A stretch of 64,000 bases of DNA from Lewinellaceae bacterium (GCA_020636095.1 JACJYN010000003.1:1240001-1304000), one strand, 5' to 3'. Shown: positions 1-8,140, numbered from the stretch's first letter. The notes: generated by a model from the letters alone, not told the origin. A program made the numbers and translations.

Positions 1-2
1 AA

Positions 3-1358
3 ACGGAAATAGGCGTACACATTGCCGATGTAACGCATTACGTCAAGGAAGGAACGCCCCTGGATAAAGAGGCCCTCAGGCGCTCTACTTCAGTATACCT
101 GGTCGACCGGGTGCTGCCGATGCTGCCGGAGCGGCTCTCCAACGACCTCTGCTCCCTGCGGCCCAACGAAGACCGGCTGGCCTACTCCGCTATTTTCGTC
201 TTTGACAAGGGGATGAAAATCATCAACCGCTGGTTCGGGCGCACCGTGATCCATTCCGACCGCCGCTTTTCCTACAACGAGGCTCAGCAGGTGCTGGAAG
301 GGCACAGCGGTGAATTGGCCAATGAACTGCGCCACCTCAATAAGATAGCCAAACATCTGCGCCGCCAACGTTTCAAGAATGGCGCCATCAACTTCGAGAG
401 TGATGAAGTGCAATTTCGCCTGGATGAGGCCGGCTCCCCCATCGAAGTCTTCGTCAAGGAGCGCAAGGACGCCCACCTGCTGATCGAGGATTTTATGCTG
501 CTGGCCAATAAGGAGGTGGCTACCTACATCGCCATGAAGGGCCGCAACGAAGAGATTCCCTTCATCTACCGGGTTCACGATGAGCCCAACGAAGAAAAAG
601 TGGAAGAACTGGCGCGCTTCGCCCGGGAACTGGGCTTTGAAATGAATATCAGCTCCCCGATCGAGATCGCCCGTTCTTACAACCGCCTGGCGGACGCCGC
701 CGAGAAGGATCCCGGTTTGAAATTGCTGAGCCCTATTGCTATCCGCACCATGGCCAAGGCGGTGTACACTTCGGAGAACATCGGCCACTATGGCCTGGGT
801 TTCAACTATTACACTCACTTCACCTCTCCTATTCGCCGCTATTCCGACGTATTGTCTCACCGCCTGCTCGACAAAAACCTCGGCAAGGGGCAGTTCTTCC
901 GGGCCAATAAGGTGAAACTGGAGGAGGAATGCAAGCACATTTCCCAGCAGGAGCGCCGTGCGACCGACGCCGAGCGCGAATCGGTCAAGTACAAGCAGGT
1001 AGAGTACATTGAGAAACATATTGGGGAGGTGTTCACCGGCTACATCTCTGGTATCATCGAGATGGGTATCTTTGTCGAACTGAAAGACTCCCGCATCGAA
1101 GGTATGGCGCCGTTCCAAAACCTGGATGAACCCATGGAAGTGGCGGACTCCCGCCTGCGCATCAAGGGCGCCTATTCGGGCAAGGAGTATAAAATGGGGC
1201 AGGAAATCCGCGTGCGTATCGTGCGCGCCGACCTGGCCAAACGGCAGATCGAGATGGACTGGATCCGGGAAGAAGAAGATAAAGAAGCGGTTGCTGCGGG
1301 CAGTAATGGAAAAAGTAAGGGGAGCCGCCGGGGCGGCGGACGGCGGAGGCCATCCTGA
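3..1358 (+). CDS. rnr: Ribonuclease R, 3' part (5' end outside window)
   Basis: 3'-5' exoribonuclease of the RNase II/R family, which degrades structured RNA in the cytoplasm. The frame is open from base 3, so the start lies left of the window; about 451 residues are visible. It opens inside the RNB catalytic domain with HIADVTHYV, followed by the YLVDRVLPMLP and NYYTHFTSPIRRYSD segments typical of the RNB core. A C-terminal S1 RNA-binding domain (GYISGIIEMGIFVEL) comes next. The last 25 residues are a basic Gly/Arg/Lys tail, as in RNase R rather than RNase II. It converges on the lipoprotein gene at 1447-2403, with a shared hairpin between them. Family identity is secure; the N-terminal cold-shock domains cannot be seen. 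Confidence 0.96.
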   Translation, partial: TEIGVHIADVTHYVKEGTPLDKEALRRSTSVYLVDRVLPMLPERLSNDLCSLRPNEDRLAYSAIFVFDKGMKIINRWFGRTVIHSDRRFSYNEAQQVLEGHSGELANELRHLNKIAKHLRRQRFKNGAINFESDEVQFRLDEAGSPIEVFVKERKDAHLLIEDFMLLANKEVATYIAMKGRNEEIPFIYRVHDEPNEEKVEELARFARELGFEMNISSPIEIARSYNRLADAAEKDPGLKLLSPIAIRTMAKAVYTSENIGHYGLGFNYYTHFTSPIRRYSDVLSHRLLDKNLGKGQFFRANKVKLEEECKHISQQERRATDAERESVKYKQVEYIEKHIGEVFTGYISGIIEMGIFVELKDSRIEGMAPFQNLDEPMEVADSRLRIKGAYSGKEYKMGQEIRVRIVRADLAKRQIEMDWIREEEDKEAVAAGSNGKSKGSRRGGGRRRPS

Positions 1359-1360
1359 TC

Positions 1361-1398
1361 AAAAAAAAATACCGCCAGCTCCGGAAGCTGGCGGCTTT
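1361..1398. terminator. Bidirectional intrinsic terminator
   Basis: A perfect 9-bp stem (1372-1380 with 1386-1394, loop CCGGA) lies between convergent genes. A run of nine A just left of it becomes a U-tract for the minus-strand lipoprotein transcript. On the plus strand the hairpin is followed only by CTTTA, so it probably works best for the minus strand. Confidence 0.75.
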
Positions 1399-1446
1399 AC
1401 AAAATATTTGAAGGAAAACGTGGTGTTCTGGTTTAAGAAATCCTGC

Positions 1447-2403
1447 TTACAGCTTTCCAAGCGCAAGCATGATGTCAGACAACGGTACCTTTTCAGGCAC
1501 GATATTTATGGTCAGATTCTCCATGATGACGGCTGGTTGCCTGGAAAAGTAATAATCTCCGTTATCACCTTCTGCAATCACGATGAATTCTGCCTTGAGC
1601 CCCGCTGCCAATCCGCTTCGGCAGATGCGGTGCAAACCGTCTTCGCCTGCTTCATCCAGCCTGATTACTGCATTGATGCTTTGCATAGCGAGAAACGCTA
1701 CCGTATTTTGCCGGGAGAAGCCCACCGGGAGGCGCACACAAGCCGTGGCGCTGCCCGTGTTGGTATCGGCATAGCGAGCGCACTGTAACCAACCCAGCTT
1801 AGCTGTTAGTATTTCAAACCCCTCTTCCCATTGGCCGCTGCTCTGATTGAAAAATTCCAGCGAGCGAATCGGGGATTCCACCGGTTGCAGTTCCATCCAT
1901 TCCAACTGGCCGCTGTCACCGCTGTTACCGGAGAAAAGGCGCAATTGAGGATTATAATCTGCTGTAGATAGCTGCACCCGTATGTTTTGGCCGTCAGCAA
2001 TCCGGAGCGGTTGCCCGTTCTGTCGAATATCCAGGAAAACAATCCCGGCAGATTCGAGCAACCGGTTGTTGGCGGCAGTCGCCACATTGTTCCTGATCAG
2101 GCTACCTTTGTCATGAATTTCAAGTATGCTTGCCTGAACCATCCCACTTACCGGACTCCCGTCCTGCAGGGCCAAAGCATTGGATGGAATGATCACCTGC
2201 CCGCTGCCTGGCACCGGTAGGATTTGTTCTTGAGAAGCCTCCCAGCTATACTGCAGGGGATTGGATTGTACGGCCTCGAAGAACCTGATAATGTCGCCGG
2301 AAGTAAGCTCTGCCGGTTCAAAGACATCAATGTCTTTTTGACAGCCGGACAGCACGAGCATCATTCCTATTCCAATGTAGATGTAGACTAAATGCCTTCT
2401 CAT
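1447..2403 (-). CDS. Hypothetical lipoprotein
   Basis: 318 residues. The N-terminus has a hydrophobic stretch ending in the lipobox LSGC (Cys20), so it should be exported, lipidated and anchored in the envelope. The remainder is a soluble, probably beta-rich domain with no motif I recognise. The segment DIIRFFEAVQSNPLQYSW and several Gln/Asn-rich turns are typical of Bacteroidota surface lipoproteins, but no family can be named. It is transcribed alone, convergent with rnr and divergent from the coiled-coil gene at 2844. The start is the only Met before the signal sequence. Function unknown. Confidence 0.8.
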   Translation of the reverse strand: MRRHLVYIYIGIGMMLVLSGCQKDIDVFEPAELTSGDIIRFFEAVQSNPLQYSWEASQEQILPVPGSGQVIIPSNALALQDGSPVSGMVQASILEIHDKGSLIRNNVATAANNRLLESAGIVFLDIRQNGQPLRIADGQNIRVQLSTADYNPQLRLFSGNSGDSGQLEWMELQPVESPIRSLEFFNQSSGQWEEGFEILTAKLGWLQCARYADTNTGSATACVRLPVGFSRQNTVAFLAMQSINAVIRLDEAGEDGLHRICRSGLAAGLKAEFIVIAEGDNGDYYFSRQPAVIMENLTINIVPEKVPLSDIMLALGKL

Positions 2404-2713
2404 TCAAGTAAAACCTTTGTTTAAACCTCCGGTTTTTCTTCCGGCTAAACTAAGTGTACTAACCAGGAAACAGGGATTACTCCCAACTCCTCCCGGTTAG
2501 GTGTTCATATTCTTAGATACCCTGAATGGGCTATACGTTGCCTGAAGGGTGATTTTTTTTTGTTTTTTTGAAAAAAACCGGTGCGCGGATAGGTTCGGCT
2601 CCATAAACCAGCGGTGAACAGGGCCAAAACGCCCGGCGGCGCAATTACTGGCCGAAAAATTTTACGCTCCTCTTTATTTTCCTTATTTTATCTGTTACTA
2701 TTGTAAAAAGATA

Positions 2714-2744
2714 GCGAATCCCGAATCAACGAATCACGAATTTT
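2714..2744. repeat. CGAATC octamer-like repeat
   Basis: Four near-tandem copies of CGAAT(C/T) at 7-9 bp spacing (GCGAATCC, CGAATCAA, CGAATCAC, CGAATTTT). Read on the minus strand this is ATTCG repeated, the same motif as the arrays at 9345-9460, 15410-15490, 47131-47615 and 60912-60945. Confidence 0.6.
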
Positions 2745-2759
2745 ACCCGGCTGAACTTA

Positions 2760-2813
2760 AGAGCGTGTTCAAATTTCGTTTTTAGCCCGAAGTATGAAAT
2801 TTGAACACACTCT
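2760..2813. repeat. Short inverted-repeat element, AGAGCGTGTT ends
   Basis: An 18-bp stem with one mismatch (2760-2777 with 2796-2813) around an 18-nt loop. The ends read AGAGCGTGTTC, resembling the AGAGCTTGTT ends of the larger element at 8176-8383. It lies 31 bp upstream of the coiled-coil gene and could be a solo transposon end or a structured leader. Confidence 0.6.
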
Positions 2814-2843
2814 AAGCGAAGCCGTACAATCAATCCAGGAACC

Positions 2844-3848
2844 ATGAGTATGCTCAACGATCTTAAAAAATTGCTGTTCGGAGCGAAATCAGTGGCCAAG
2901 TCAACCGGTAAGAAGGCCGCTGACGCCGGCAAGGAAGCCGGCGAGGAGTTCGTCGAACGGTCCAAGGAATTTTATGGGAAGACCAAAGAACGGGTGATTG
3001 ACCTTAAAGACGAATACGCTCCTAAAGCCAAAGAGGTGGCGGATGACGCCCGCCGCTTTGCCGAAGACATCGTAGACGAAGCCTGGAATAAAGGCCAGGA
3101 GCTCGGCGGGAAGGCCCGAAAAGCGGCCGATGATTTTTTCGAAAAGAAAGAAACGGAGGACGATCCGGAAAGTTTTAATTCCAGCCTAATGGACGATGAT
3201 GAATTGCTGTTTGACGATGAAAAGGATAGCCCGGCGCCCGAAATGCCTAAAGAAGAACCCCGCCAGCCGCCCAGGACTGTAGCCGACGAAGTGGGGGAGA
3301 AGCTGTTCGACACCGCCGAAAAGGCTGGCAAAAAAGCTCAGGATATTTCCGAGAAAGTAGGCAAAGAGGTCCTGGAAAAGGGAGGGCAGGCCTGGGAGAA
3401 ATTCCAGGAAGTATCGGAAAAGGTGGGCAAGCGCCTCATGGATACCTCCGAGGAAGTAGGCGGAAAACTGATGGGAAAGTTCAACGAGTTGGTCGAAAAG
3501 GCCAATGAAGAAGCCTCCAAAGAGTCGGTGGAAGAGCTGACCCTGGAAGCGGAAAAACTGAATGAAGAGTTGGAGCGCCGCATCAAGGAACGGGGCGAGC
3601 GATCCAATGTCGAAAACGTGCAACGGGATAAGGACAAGCAGCCGCTCGGCGGCTTCGACAGTTTCTTCGACAAAGCTAAGCGATTTGCCGATGGCGACTA
3701 CCACGACGAAGGCGGCAAGGAGATGCAGATCAAAAAAGACCCGGACTACAAGCCCCGGGAAAAAGATGGCAAAGTCAGAGGCTTCGAAGACCTCGATGGC
3801 GATGGCGATGAGATCATCGACGACGCCATCATCGACGATGATAAGTGA
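2844..3848 (+). CDS. YtxH/apolipoprotein-like amphipathic coiled-coil protein
   Basis: 334 residues, very rich in Lys, Glu, Asp and Ala, with no cysteine-rich, catalytic or transmembrane segment. Residues 1-110 resemble YtxH-like proteins (LFGAKSVAKSTGKKAADAGK). From about 155 to 215 an amphipathic repeat recurs (EKAGKKAQDISEKVGKE, EVSEKVGKRLMDTSEEVGGK), like 11-residue LEA or apolipoprotein helices. The tail is acidic (DLDGDGDEIIDDAI). This suggests a membrane-surface-binding or stress-protective helical protein, but the role is unknown. It lies 45 bp upstream of the NUDIX-HAD-channel operon and may be co-transcribed. The next in-frame Met, at 2850, is an alternative start. Confidence 0.8.
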   Translation: MSMLNDLKKLLFGAKSVAKSTGKKAADAGKEAGEEFVERSKEFYGKTKERVIDLKDEYAPKAKEVADDARRFAEDIVDEAWNKGQELGGKARKAADDFFEKKETEDDPESFNSSLMDDDELLFDDEKDSPAPEMPKEEPRQPPRTVADEVGEKLFDTAEKAGKKAQDISEKVGKEVLEKGGQAWEKFQEVSEKVGKRLMDTSEEVGGKLMGKFNELVEKANEEASKESVEELTLEAEKLNEELERRIKERGERSNVENVQRDKDKQPLGGFDSFFDKAKRFADGDYHDEGGKEMQIKKDPDYKPREKDGKVRGFEDLDGDGDEIIDDAIIDDDK

Positions 3849-3893
3849 GTTTTTGTTGCGGTTTATCTCCGTGCCTTTAGTACTTTGGCAGCT

Positions 3894-4451
3894 ATGAGCG
3901 AATCCAAGAAAGAAAGCTGGCAAACCCTGAGGCAGGAATCTGGCCCTGGCCTCAAACTCTTTAACGTCCGTTATGACGATATGCGGAATCCCCGCAATGG
4001 CCAAACCTCACGGATGGTGATCCTCGAAGCGCAAGATTCCGCTAACGTGGTTCCTCTGACCAGGGACGGGCAGATTCTGTTTGTACGCCAGTACCGTTTT
4101 GGTATTGGTGATTATACCCTGGAGTTGCCGGGTGGCATTGTTGATCCGGGAGAGGAACCCCGGCAGTCGGCCGAACGGGAACTGCGCGAAGAGACGGGTT
4201 TCACCGGCGGGGTATGGGCTTATCTGGGCAAGATCGCCTCTAACCCGGTGTTTATGAACAATTACATCCATCACTGGGTGGCTCGTGGAGTAGAGCCAAC
4301 TGCTGCCCAGCAACTGGATGATGGCGAAGCGGTGGAGGTGGTAGCGATTCCGCAGGAAGAGGCCCGCCGCCGGTTACTGCAGGGCGAAATCCAGCATCCG
4401 CACGCTGTCAACGCGCTTTTGTTGTTCTTTTATAAAAACAACCCAAAATAG
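3894..4451 (+). CDS. NUDIX hydrolase, ADP-ribose pyrophosphatase type
   Basis: Predicted to hydrolyse a nucleoside diphosphate linked to another moiety, ADP-ribose being the likely substrate, in the cytoplasm. The Nudix box is complete at about residues 80-103: GGIVDPGEEP followed by RELREETGF, with the metal-binding glutamates present. The upstream VRQYRFGIGDYTLELPGG is characteristic of the ADP-ribose pyrophosphatase branch. A TTG at 3885 extends the frame by three codons, but the ATG at 3894 is the more plausible start and gives 185 residues. The HAD gene begins 6 bp after the stop, so the two are almost certainly co-transcribed. Substrate is inferred. Confidence 0.9.
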   Translation: MSESKKESWQTLRQESGPGLKLFNVRYDDMRNPRNGQTSRMVILEAQDSANVVPLTRDGQILFVRQYRFGIGDYTLELPGGIVDPGEEPRQSAERELREETGFTGGVWAYLGKIASNPVFMNNYIHHWVARGVEPTAAQQLDDGEAVEVVAIPQEEARRRLLQGEIQHPHAVNALLLFFYKNNPK

Positions 4452-4457
4452 CTACTT

Positions 4458-5138
4458 ATGGCCCTCGATACCGCTAAAATAAAAGGCATCGCCTTTGATG
4501 CCTATGGCACCCTTTTCAATATTGCATCCATAGACTTTTTGCTGGAGCAGCTATTTGACGACCGGGCGCGGCAGGTGGCTGCTCAGTGGCGCCGCAAGCA
4601 ATTAGAATACACCTGGTTGCGCACGCTGATGGGGAAATACAAGGATTTTTACCAACTGACGGAGGATTCGCTGTATTACGCGCTGGAAGCCACCAATACC
4701 GAAGCCACAGAGGCCCAGGTCCGGGAATTGATGCAACAGTATTATCACCTGGCAATTTATTCCGAAGTGAAAGCAACGCTGGCCCGGCTCAAGGGGAAAT
4801 ACCGCCTGGCCATTCTATCCAACGCCAATCCCAGTCTGCTGGAAAAGGCCGCCGCCTATAACGGGCTGGATGAATGGCTGGATGGGATCATCAGTGCTGA
4901 CCAGGTTCGGCAGTACAAGCCGGCGCCGGCCGTTTACCAATTGGCGGAAAAGGAGATGGGCCTGCCCGCCGAAAACCTGCTCTTTGTTTCTTCCAACACC
5001 TGGGATGTATCCGGCGCCACCGCCTACGGCCTACAGACGGCCTGGGTACAGCGCAAACACAGTGTGATGGAACACCTGGATGTACAACCGGCGGTTACAT
5101 TGGCCAACCTGGCAGAACTGGCCACCTTGTTGCCCTAA
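4458..5138 (+). CDS. Haloacid dehalogenase type II / HAD hydrolase
   Basis: 226-residue HAD-superfamily hydrolase of the L-2-haloacid dehalogenase type. Motif I is FDAYGTLF with nucleophile Asp14. Motif II is LSN (Ser121-Asn122). The conserved Lys is in RQYKPAP (Lys154). The C-terminal SSNTWDVSGA with Asp183 is the type II dehalogenase signature rather than the phosphatase DD motif. The second position of motif I is Ala-Tyr, again as in dehalogenases. It sits between a NUDIX gene (6 bp) and a Kir channel (12 bp) in one apparent operon, which gives no obvious dehalogenation context, so the physiological substrate is open. Confidence 0.9.
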   Translation: MALDTAKIKGIAFDAYGTLFNIASIDFLLEQLFDDRARQVAAQWRRKQLEYTWLRTLMGKYKDFYQLTEDSLYYALEATNTEATEAQVRELMQQYYHLAIYSEVKATLARLKGKYRLAILSNANPSLLEKAAAYNGLDEWLDGIISADQVRQYKPAPAVYQLAEKEMGLPAENLLFVSSNTWDVSGATAYGLQTAWVQRKHSVMEHLDVQPAVTLANLAELATLLP

Positions 5139-5150
5139 CTTTTCAAATGC

Positions 5151-6134
5151 ATGAAACTATCAGGCCTTAAAAACCCATTCAACCGCAGTAGCAGTAAAAG
5201 CAGCAGTGAGCAGGAGAGTGACCTGGGTTTTGGCACCGGCATCACCACTGCCGGCCAGCGCCTCATCAACCGGGATGGGTCCTTCAATATTGTTCGGCGG
5301 GGAATGGGGGCCTGGCGCCCCTACCAGAGCCTGGTGGAAATGTCATGGACGCATTTTCTGGCCGTGGTGGCCCTGTTTTACATTGCGACCAATGCCTTGT
5401 TCGCTGTCACTTTTGTCTTTATCGGAGTCGATTCCCTTTCCGGGGCGCCGGCCGGCTATTCTCTGGCGGAGGATTTCGTTTTCGCCTTTTTCTTCAGTAT
5501 ACAGACTTTTACCACGGTGGGTTATGGCGCTATCAGCCCTACGAGCCCGGCGTCTAATATCATAGCTTCCATCGACGCGCTGGTCGGCCTGATGTCCTTT
5601 GCCCTGGCTACCGGCCTGCTGTTTGCCCGTTTTTCCAAACCCAAAGCGAGCATCCTCTTTAGCAATAGCGCCGTTATCCGCCCCTACAAGGATACCCCCT
5701 ACAACAGCTTCCAGTTTCAGATTGTCAACCGCCGCAACAACCGGCTGATCAACTTACTGGCCAAAGTGACCATTTCCTGGGTGGAAGACATGAACGGGGA
5801 AAAGGCCCGCCGCTTTGCCCTGTTGGAACTGGAACGGGATAGGGTCTTCCTCTTTCCACTCAATTGGGTGATCGTTCACGTTATCGACAAGGACAGCCCC
5901 CTCTGGGGCAAGAATGAGGAAGAAATCCGGGCTATGGAGCCCGAATTTATCGCCCTCATCCAGGCCTACGATGAAACTTTCGCCCAGGATGTACACGCCA
6001 ATAGCTCTTATACCTGCGATGAGGTCTGGTGGAACCGCCGATTCGAACGCATGTACTTCCCCGATGAAAACGGGCAGACTATTTTGGAACTGGAGCGGGT
6101 GCACCATATCGTTGCGCTGGAGGAGGAGGAATGA
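5151..6134 (+). CDS. Inward-rectifier K+ channel (KirBac type)
   Basis: 327-residue inner-membrane potassium channel. Residues 66-92 form the outer helix, 108-121 the pore helix, and TVGYG at 122-126 is the selectivity filter. Residues 135-161 form the inner helix. The remainder is the cytoplasmic immunoglobulin-like domain of Kir channels (FQFQIVNRRNN, then the RFALLELERDR segment). The N-terminal 45 residues are Ser-rich and include the DG..N slide-helix approach (NRDGSFNIVRRG). It is the third gene of the NUDIX-HAD operon. The length matches bacterial Kir proteins. The stop lies 4 bp before a 62-bp perfect palindrome that probably ends the transcript. Confidence 0.95.
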   Translation: MKLSGLKNPFNRSSSKSSSEQESDLGFGTGITTAGQRLINRDGSFNIVRRGMGAWRPYQSLVEMSWTHFLAVVALFYIATNALFAVTFVFIGVDSLSGAPAGYSLAEDFVFAFFFSIQTFTTVGYGAISPTSPASNIIASIDALVGLMSFALATGLLFARFSKPKASILFSNSAVIRPYKDTPYNSFQFQIVNRRNNRLINLLAKVTISWVEDMNGEKARRFALLELERDRVFLFPLNWVIVHVIDKDSPLWGKNEEEIRAMEPEFIALIQAYDETFAQDVHANSSYTCDEVWWNRRFERMYFPDENGQTILELERVHHIVALEEEE

Positions 6135-6137
6135 AAA

Positions 6138-6199
6138 GGTGTAAAAGTGAGGGCGATCCGTCTCTGCCGGCAGAGACGGATCGCCCTCACTTTTACACC
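6138..6199. repeat. Perfect 62-bp palindrome
   Basis: Each strand reads GGTGTAAAAGTGAGGGCGAT and on to a centre at 6168/6169, then the exact reverse complement, with no mismatch and no loop. It starts 4 bp after the Kir channel stop. As RNA it would form a 31-bp hairpin minus the few bases needed for the turn. There is no U-tract, so it may be a processed 3' end, an element target, or a cruciform. Confidence 0.9.
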
Positions 6200-6278
6200 G
6201 ACACACAAAAAGGCCTCCTTTCCGCCCTCCCCATTAAACCTTTCCGCCCCGGCGCGGTCCAACTGACAAACACACAAA

Positions 6279-6842
6279 TTGCAGACGACATTGGCAGCAA
6301 TTTCAGATGATCAGATACTGGCCCTACTGGAGCAGCCCCGGACTTATGAGCGGGGCTTCCGGTTGTTGATGGAAAAGTACCAGGAGCGCCTGTACTGGCA
6401 TATCCGCCGGTTGGTCTACGAACATGAAGACGCCAATGATGTCATTCAGAATTGTTTTATTAAGGTGTACCGGAACATCCACAAATTTGAAAGGAAATCG
6501 AAGCTTTACACCTGGCTGTATCGAATAGCGGCCAATGAGGCCATTACCTTTTTAAAAAAGAAGCAACGGCAAAGCACGGATGTCATTGACAGTGAACCGG
6601 GCGGACTGGCGAACAGCCTGCGGGCAGATAACTACTTTGATGGTGATGAAGCTCAGGCCCGCCTTTACCGTGCGCTGGAGAAACTGCCGGAAAAACAACG
6701 CCTTGTTTTCAACATGCGTTATTTTGAAGAACTGAGTTATAAGGATATCTCCGAGCTGCTGGATACTTCGGTGGGAGCGCTGAAGGCCTCCTATCACCAC
6801 GCGGTGAAAAAGATTGAAGCATTTTTTAAAGCGGAGTTATGA
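6279..6842 (+). CDS. ECF-type RNA polymerase sigma factor
   Basis: 187 residues. Region 2 spans about 20-90 (LMEKYQERLYWHIRRLVYEH, DANDVIQNCFIKVYRN, TWLYRIAANEA). Region 4 spans about 125-180, with LPEKQRLVF, the YKDISELL helix-turn-helix and SVGALKASYHHAVKKIE. No ATG precedes region 2 after the in-frame stop at 6264, so the start must be TTG at 6279 (or TTG at 6291). The stop overlaps the start of the next gene in an ATGA, so the two are translationally coupled. With the TM protein and Spy-like gene it forms a three-gene cassette common in Bacteroidota, likely an envelope-stress regulon. Confidence 0.93.
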   Translation: MQTTLAAISDDQILALLEQPRTYERGFRLLMEKYQERLYWHIRRLVYEHEDANDVIQNCFIKVYRNIHKFERKSKLYTWLYRIAANEAITFLKKKQRQSTDVIDSEPGGLANSLRADNYFDGDEAQARLYRALEKLPEKQRLVFNMRYFEELSYKDISELLDTSVGALKASYHHAVKKIEAFFKAEL

Positions 6843-7381
6843 GTGAAAAAGATAAAATCCGGGAAGAACTAAAAGGATTGTCTCCTTTACTTTCGAAGAT
6901 GAAAGAAGACAACGGGCAACCTTTCCGAGCGCCGGAAGGCTACTTTCAGGGCTTGCCCGACGAGGTGCTTCGGCGAGCCAGGGCGGAGGAAGGGCTGGTA
7001 AGGAAAAGCCGGCCGGTTGCTCAGAACAATGGGAGTGGGGTAGGGGCCTGGCTGCAATGGCTCTGGTTGCCACGCCGGGCGGTGGGCCTGGCGATGGCGC
7101 TGTTGCTGGCCGTTGCCGGCGCTTACCTCTTTTGGCCCCAACCGGCCAGTTACAGCTCGGAGGAGGCCCTGTCCGGCATCAGTTCAGAAGAGGCACAGGC
7201 CTATGTGTCCGAAAATATCGGCGAGTTTGAATTGGAAGCGCTGTTGGATGCAGCGGTGGTTTCCGCTGATGATGTACCAGAAATAGAGCTGCTGCCGGAT
7301 GTCGGCGAGGAAGATATCGACCGCTATCTGGATGAGGTGATTGACGATATCAGCCTGGATGAACTGGAAGAATTGTTGTAA
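6839..7381 (+). CDS. Single-TM protein, putative anti-sigma factor
   Basis: 180 residues. The N-terminal 80 residues are cytoplasmic-looking and contain FRAPEGYFQGLPDEVLRRA, a pattern common in proteins encoded directly after Bacteroidota ECF sigma genes. One transmembrane helix lies at about 82-101 (VGLAMALLLAVAGAYLFW). The rest is an acidic segment rich in Glu and Asp (LLPDVGEEDIDRYLDEV). There is no zinc-finger anti-sigma motif. The ATG overlaps the sigma-factor stop (ATGA). The anti-sigma role is inferred from position and topology only. Confidence 0.78.
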   Translation: MSEKDKIREELKGLSPLLSKMKEDNGQPFRAPEGYFQGLPDEVLRRARAEEGLVRKSRPVAQNNGSGVGAWLQWLWLPRRAVGLAMALLLAVAGAYLFWPQPASYSSEEALSGISSEEAQAYVSENIGEFELEALLDAAVVSADDVPEIELLPDVGEEDIDRYLDEVIDDISLDELEELL

Positions 7382-7402
7382 ACCACAAAAACTAAAAAGG
7401 CA

Positions 7403-7891
7403 ATGAATAAGAACTTTTGGATCGTGCTGTTGCTAACCGGCTTTTTTGCGCTGCCGGGATTCGGCCAGATTTTCGACGATGAGCCGGTGAGTGGCGAGGC
7501 CCGCAGCAAGATACAGGCGGCCCGTGTCGCCTACATAACAGATCGGCTGAGCCTGACCCCCAGCGAATCGGAGCGCTTCTGGGCGTTGCATAATGAATTT
7601 GAAGCGGAACGAGATAAGATACGCCAGAAGTACAGAGCCCCGCGGGCGGTGGAAAGCATGTCGGATCAGGAAGCAGAGGCCTTCATTAGCCGGCGTTTTG
7701 ACATGGAACAGGAACTCCTCGCCCTCAAGCGGGATTATTTCCAGCAGTTCAAAAAGGTGGTGTCGCCCCGAAAGATCGCCCTTTTCAATAAGGCCGATAA
7801 GGAATTCCGCCTGGAAATCCTGAAACGTATCCAGGAACGGCGCCCTAACAACTACCCGAACCGCCGGCCCAACGATAAATTCCGAAACTGA
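7403..7891 (+). CDS. Periplasmic Spy/CpxP-like protein
   Basis: 162 residues. The N-terminus is a signal peptide ending near GFGQ (residue 22). The mature part is almost all charged alpha-helix with YITDRLSLTPSESERFWALH, the degenerate LTP motif seen in Spy/CpxP/heavy-metal-sensor proteins, followed by FQQFKKVVSPRKIALF. Such proteins are periplasmic chaperones or stress sensors. Its place 21 bp after the sigma/TM pair supports a role as regulon sensor or effector. The C-terminal 15 residues are Arg/Asn/Pro-rich and look disordered. Family assignment rests on the LTP pattern and helix content. Confidence 0.8.
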   Translation: MNKNFWIVLLLTGFFALPGFGQIFDDEPVSGEARSKIQAARVAYITDRLSLTPSESERFWALHNEFEAERDKIRQKYRAPRAVESMSDQEAEAFISRRFDMEQELLALKRDYFQQFKKVVSPRKIALFNKADKEFRLEILKRIQERRPNNYPNRRPNDKFRN

Positions 7892-7919
7892 CGGCCGCGG
7901 GCACACCAGGAATAGCGTA

Positions 7920-8076
7920 GGGGCCGGAGAAAAATAAGTTCCCCGTTTCAGGCCAGAGATTTTGTCGCTGGACAAGGCGCGAAGAACGCGCATAGCCCAG
8001 CTACGCAAGTGATGAGCAACGCAGTACAGCGGCAAAAGATCGGCATCAAATGGGGCAGTTATTCTTCGCCGGGCCC
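7920..8076 (+). repeat. Palindromic intergenic repeat, copy 1 (longest)
   Basis: The left end GGGGCCGGAGAAAAATAAGT and the right end GGGGCAGTTATTCTTCGCCG are imperfect inverted repeats. Inside are conserved blocks TTTCAGGCCAGAGATTTTGT and GATCGGCATCAAAT flanking a variable core. Copies recur at 28990-29044 (short) and 48866-48988 (inverted). No open frame. Confidence 0.85.
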
Positions 8077-8121
8077 GTAGAGCCTTGCTGTCGGTTTAGA
8101 ACATTTTCAGGCTCAATTTAA

Positions 8122-8129
8122 TACCTTTG
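8122..8129 (+). promoter_or_regulatory. Promoter -7 element TACCTTTG
   Basis: Exact TAnnTTTG match, but no TTG/TTTG at the expected 19-20 nt upstream. A start of transcription near 8136 would meet the strong hairpin at 8141-8162 almost at once, so it either makes a very short RNA or attenuates the EamA gene at 8400. Confidence 0.4.
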
Positions 8130-8140
8130 CACCATTCAAC

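Noticed and set aside
90..1118. 342-codon minus-strand ORF opposite the RNase R gene
   Set aside because: Antisense shadow of a strongly conserved coding frame; no protein-like motifs and no promoter.
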